6,963 nucleotides of DNA from RGIG5579 sp045590715 (GTDB taxonomy: Bacteria; Bacillota; Clostridia; Oscillospirales; SIG627): NCBI GenBank assembly GCA_045590715.1, contig JAZNRO010000004.1:1-6963 (forward strand), in the 5' to 3' direction. This document shows, piece by piece, positions 5,478-6,963 of this stretch; within the stretch, counting starts at the first letter, position 1; every line of letters starts with the position of its first letter. The notes under the pieces are model-generated. The model was not told the origin of the DNA and searched no databases. It saw nothing but the letters and a program-made list of their open reading frames with translations. Position numbers and translations under genes: made by a program.

Positions 5478-6458
5478 TTAAAAATTCTTTTTGGTGTGAC
5501 GGTACCACGCGGTGTAGAATTCTTTCATCAGTTTATTATAGCGGGGCTTTTCCTGTTCTAATTCTTCTTTTGCTTTCAGGTAATCCCTGCTTTGGATAAA
5601 TTCTTCGTAATCTGCCACCGCCTGCTTCTTGGAAACGCCCCGGATGATTACGGGATCCAAAAAGCCGGTGAGAAAAGCAGAAACGAAGAGGGAAAGCACG
5701 GGAATACCGATCAGGTGTACGAAAGAGATCCCCGTAAACTTACTGCAAATTTCGTAAAAGGGAAGATATTGGGTAATGGCGTCGTACAGTTCTTTGTTTT
5801 CGAACACGCTGTAAAGAAGAAGGGCAGAGAGGATGAGCGCCAGGACGGTGGGAAGGCTTCCGATGAACTTTTTCAGTCTTTCCTTTCCTCTGCGCAAAAC
5901 CAATTCCTTGCGCTTTTTCAGTTCTTTTTCTTTCTCCACCAGTTTTTCTGCAGAGGGATTTTCGTAATAAGAAAGGTAAGAAATGCCGTTTTCGTTTTCT
6001 ACTCCGTCAAAGAAGTCAAGCGTTATGGAAAAGGACTGACACTTAAAGTCATCTTCTTCCCAAGGGTTCTCCTTATCGGGAAGGAGGGAGGAGCCTTGGG
6101 TGGACTCTCGGACGTAGGTTGTTTGGGAAAGGGTTACGAGGCCGGAAAAAGAAGAGGGCGGGAAGGCGTCTATCGCGCCGCCATTATTGATTACGGCTTT
6201 TTGGAGAGCTCTGTCGATATGAGGGCGCAGATGGCACAGGAGCTCTTCCTGGTATTTTTTCTGATCGGAAAGGCTGAATTCACGGTAAGTGCCGTGGTCA
6301 ACGGCGTACCGGGCCTTTTTCATTGCTTCGTCGTTGTATTGATTTTTCGCCTTGAAAAAGGCGGCGGCAACGGAAGTTTTGTCTTCGTCTTTTTCAAAGT
6401 CTTCTTGGTAGTAGGTTTTAGTTATTGCGGGGACGGTCAACTTTTCCGGAATTCTCAT
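5478..6458 (-). CDS. Two-pass membrane protein of unknown function
   Basis: 326 residues; I do not recognise a family. The N-terminal soluble part (1-165) is acidic and aromatic (ITKTYYQEDFEKDEDK near the start; NPWEEDDF at 131-138). A highly charged, coiled-coil-like stretch of Lys/Glu/Arg follows (about 169-197). Two hydrophobic segments are at about 198-218 (LPTVLALILSALLLYSVF) and 243-268 (GISFVHLIGIPVLSLFVSAF), joined by a loop of about 25 residues. A charged C-terminal helix (about 276-315) and a basic tail ending HTKKNF follow. There is no signal peptide, so both ends are probably cytoplasmic with a short external hairpin. The start at 6458 has GAGAGG five bases upstream and a good promoter. 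It is single-gene, convergent with XRE and divergent from the rRNA promoters. It is a real gene by its regulatory signals; the function is unknown. Confidence 0.85.
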   Translation of the reverse strand: MRIPEKLTVPAITKTYYQEDFEKDEDKTSVAAAFFKAKNQYNDEAMKKARYAVDHGTYREFSLSDQKKYQEELLCHLRPHIDRALQKAVINNGGAIDAFPPSSFSGLVTLSQTTYVRESTQGSSLLPDKENPWEEDDFKCQSFSITLDFFDGVENENGISYLSYYENPSAEKLVEKEKELKKRKELVLRRGKERLKKFIGSLPTVLALILSALLLYSVFENKELYDAITQYLPFYEICSKFTGISFVHLIGIPVLSLFVSAFLTGFLDPVIIRGVSKKQAVADYEEFIQSRDYLKAKEELEQEKPRYNKLMKEFYTAWYRHTKKNF

Positions 6459-6463
6459 AGAAA

Positions 6464-6470
6464 CCTCTCT
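6464..6470 (-). promoter_or_regulatory. Ribosome binding site of the membrane-protein gene
   Basis: On the minus strand AGAGAGG ends five bases before the ATG at 6458. It begins directly after the right end of the 11-bp inverted repeat, so a hairpin in the leader would sit immediately upstream of the ribosome binding site. Confidence 0.65.
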
Positions 6471-6499
6471 TAATATAAAGGCAATATTCCTTTATATTA
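6471..6499. repeat. 11-bp inverted repeat over the -10/start site
   Basis: TAATATAAAGG (6471-6481) and CCTTTATATTA (6489-6499) are perfect reverse complements with a 7-base loop CAATATT. The left part of the -10 element of the membrane-protein promoter lies inside it. It could be an operator for a dimeric repressor or, in part, a leader hairpin. Confidence 0.7.
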
Positions 6500-6524
6500 T
6501 AGTATCCATTTTGCCATTTTGCAA
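6496..6524 (-). promoter_or_regulatory. Sigma-A promoter of the membrane-protein gene
   Basis: On the minus strand the -35 is TTGCAA (6519-6524) and the -10 is a consensus TATAAT (6496-6501), 17 bases apart. The start would be near 6489. The spacer is largely two tandem copies of CAAAATGG (plus-strand 6506-6521). Confidence 0.75.
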
Positions 6525-6700
6525 TGTTTTTATTACTTTTTTGCCCTATACTATATAAGGAAGAAAAATATTTGCTTGAGAGGCTGTAAGAAAAGGCGGT
6601 GAATTAATCAAGATATAGTGGTAAAAAATGGAGCAGCAACTAGGTGTTGAGAAAGGGGAAATCCATTTTGTGAACAAGTTGAAAACAATGAGAATTCCGG
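6525..6700. other. Intergenic stretch without a convincing gene
   Basis: AT-rich spacer between the membrane-protein promoter and the rRNA promoters. It contains ATACTATATAAGGAA (6548-6562), a shortened mirror copy of the membrane-protein -10 region, and a possible 27-codon reading frame (6628-6711) with a poor ribosome binding site. I see no tRNA, terminator or conserved RNA structure in it. Confidence 0.5.
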
Positions 6701-6721
6701 ACTTTTTTTGACATTTTTCTA

Positions 6722-6750
6722 TTGACATTATTCTTTTCTTTTGCTAAACT
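6722..6750 (+). promoter_or_regulatory. Upstream rRNA-operon promoter P1
   Basis: Consensus -35 TTGACA (6722-6727), 17-base spacer, and -10 TAAACT (6745-6750) preceded by TGC, an extended -10. The T-runs at 6703-6709 and 6714-6718 could act as an UP element. A second TTGACATT lies 14 bases upstream (6708-6715) without a matching -10. A P1 transcript would begin near 6757 and could quickly form the stem TCCACC/GGTGGA (6756-6761/6774-6779). Confidence 0.7.
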
Positions 6751-6800
6751 GTAACTCCACCGCCGCTTTGGAGGGTGGATCCGGGCGAAAAGGCTTGGCG

Positions 6801-6830
6801 AGAAAAAATTTGAAGAAATTCAAAAAAAGT
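6801..6830 (+). promoter_or_regulatory. UP-element-like A-tracts before P2
   Basis: A-runs at 6803-6808 and 6822-6828 lie about two helical turns apart immediately upstream of the P2 -35. Between them is the inverted repeat TTTGAA-GAAA-TTCAAA (6809-6824). Such A-tracts bind the polymerase alpha subunit at strong rRNA promoters; the role here is inference. Confidence 0.5.
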
Positions 6831-6832
6831 AC

Positions 6833-6861
6833 TTGACAAGGGCTAGACGTTTGGATATAAT
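6833..6861 (+). promoter_or_regulatory. Downstream rRNA-operon promoter P2 (full consensus)
   Basis: TTGACA (6833-6838) and TATAAT (6856-6861), both perfect, are 17 bases apart. The likely start is G at 6867/6868; starting with G fits Firmicutes rRNA promoters, which respond to the GTP pool. Tandem P1/P2 promoters with A-tracts are the usual layout ahead of Firmicutes rRNA operons. Confidence 0.88.
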
Positions 6862-6867
6862 AGATAG

Positions 6868-6963
6868 GCTGTCGTTTGGCAGCGAGCGAACCTTGAAAAT
6901 TGAACAACAAAGACAGAAAATGTACAAAGACAAAGCACGATTAGTGGTAAGAGATTACTGCGA
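6868..6963 (+). other. rRNA operon leader (16S gene beyond the window)
   Basis: The transcript from P2 would begin with a stem GCTGTC-GTTT-GGCAGC (6868-6883, one G-U pair). Then comes ACCTTGAAAATTGAACAAC (6890-6908), which resembles the boxA-like antitermination leader found before Bacillota 16S genes (TTGAAAACTGAACA type). The mature 16S start (GAGTTTGATCCTGGCTCAG) is not reached before 6963, so no rRNA gene is annotated here. A tRNA operon is a less likely alternative. Confidence 0.7.

Noticed and set aside
5592..6473. 293-codon plus-strand frame opposite the membrane-protein gene
   Set aside because: Nearly as long as the minus-strand gene, but rich in Phe/Gly/Arg as a shadow frame would be, without start signals, whereas the minus strand has promoter, ribosome binding site, membrane segments and terminator.
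6868..6963. Start of the 16S rRNA or a tRNA inside the window
   Set aside because: No 16S 5' signature or cloverleaf is visible before the end; only leader sequence can be supported.

Overview
The window looks like a piece of a Gram-positive Clostridia-type (Bacillota) chromosome. The grounds are a YchF/PolA pair with Firmicutes-like features, including a Pol I with an apparently dead proofreading domain. Consensus sigma-A promoters, purine-rich Shine-Dalgarno sites, a short XRE regulator of a type common in Clostridia, and a boxA-like rRNA leader point the same way. The intergenic palindromes at the left edge resemble those I remember from gut Clostridia genomes, but I could not check this. 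Genus and species cannot be called.

Layout, left to right. 1-501 is non-coding and packed with inverted repeats: a hairpin cluster (1-95), a perfect nested palindrome (196-264), a terminator-like hairpin (302-325), an imperfect palindrome (343-390) and a 14-bp-arm hairpin abutting the polA stop (471-501). 502-4181 is a minus-strand two-gene operon, ychF then polA, separated by 26 bp and led by a sigma-A promoter (4215-4243). 4262-5468 is an AT-richer block with a minus-strand secreted C39-like cysteine peptidase, probably a lipoprotein, and a divergent plus-strand XRE repressor-like protein. The block is closed on both sides by rho-independent terminators. 5478-6458 is a minus-strand protein of unknown function with two predicted membrane segments, led by a TATAAT promoter overlapped by an 11-bp inverted repeat. 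6700-6963 holds two tandem plus-strand promoters and a leader that most likely start an rRNA operon whose 16S gene lies just outside the window.

How the parts relate. ychF and polA are housekeeping genes (ribosome-associated ATPase; DNA repair and Okazaki fragment processing) and are probably co-transcribed. The peptidase and XRE genes look like a self-contained module. Two near-identical 18-bp direct repeats sit exactly on either side of the peptidase promoter, about five helical turns apart, and are good candidates for operators bound by the neighbouring XRE protein. The two-pass membrane protein is transcribed divergently from the rRNA promoters. No CRISPR array, tRNA, transposase or complete mobile element was found. 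The most novel-looking items are the XRE/peptidase regulatory layout, the nested palindrome at 196-264 and the uncharacterised membrane protein with its symmetrical promoter region.
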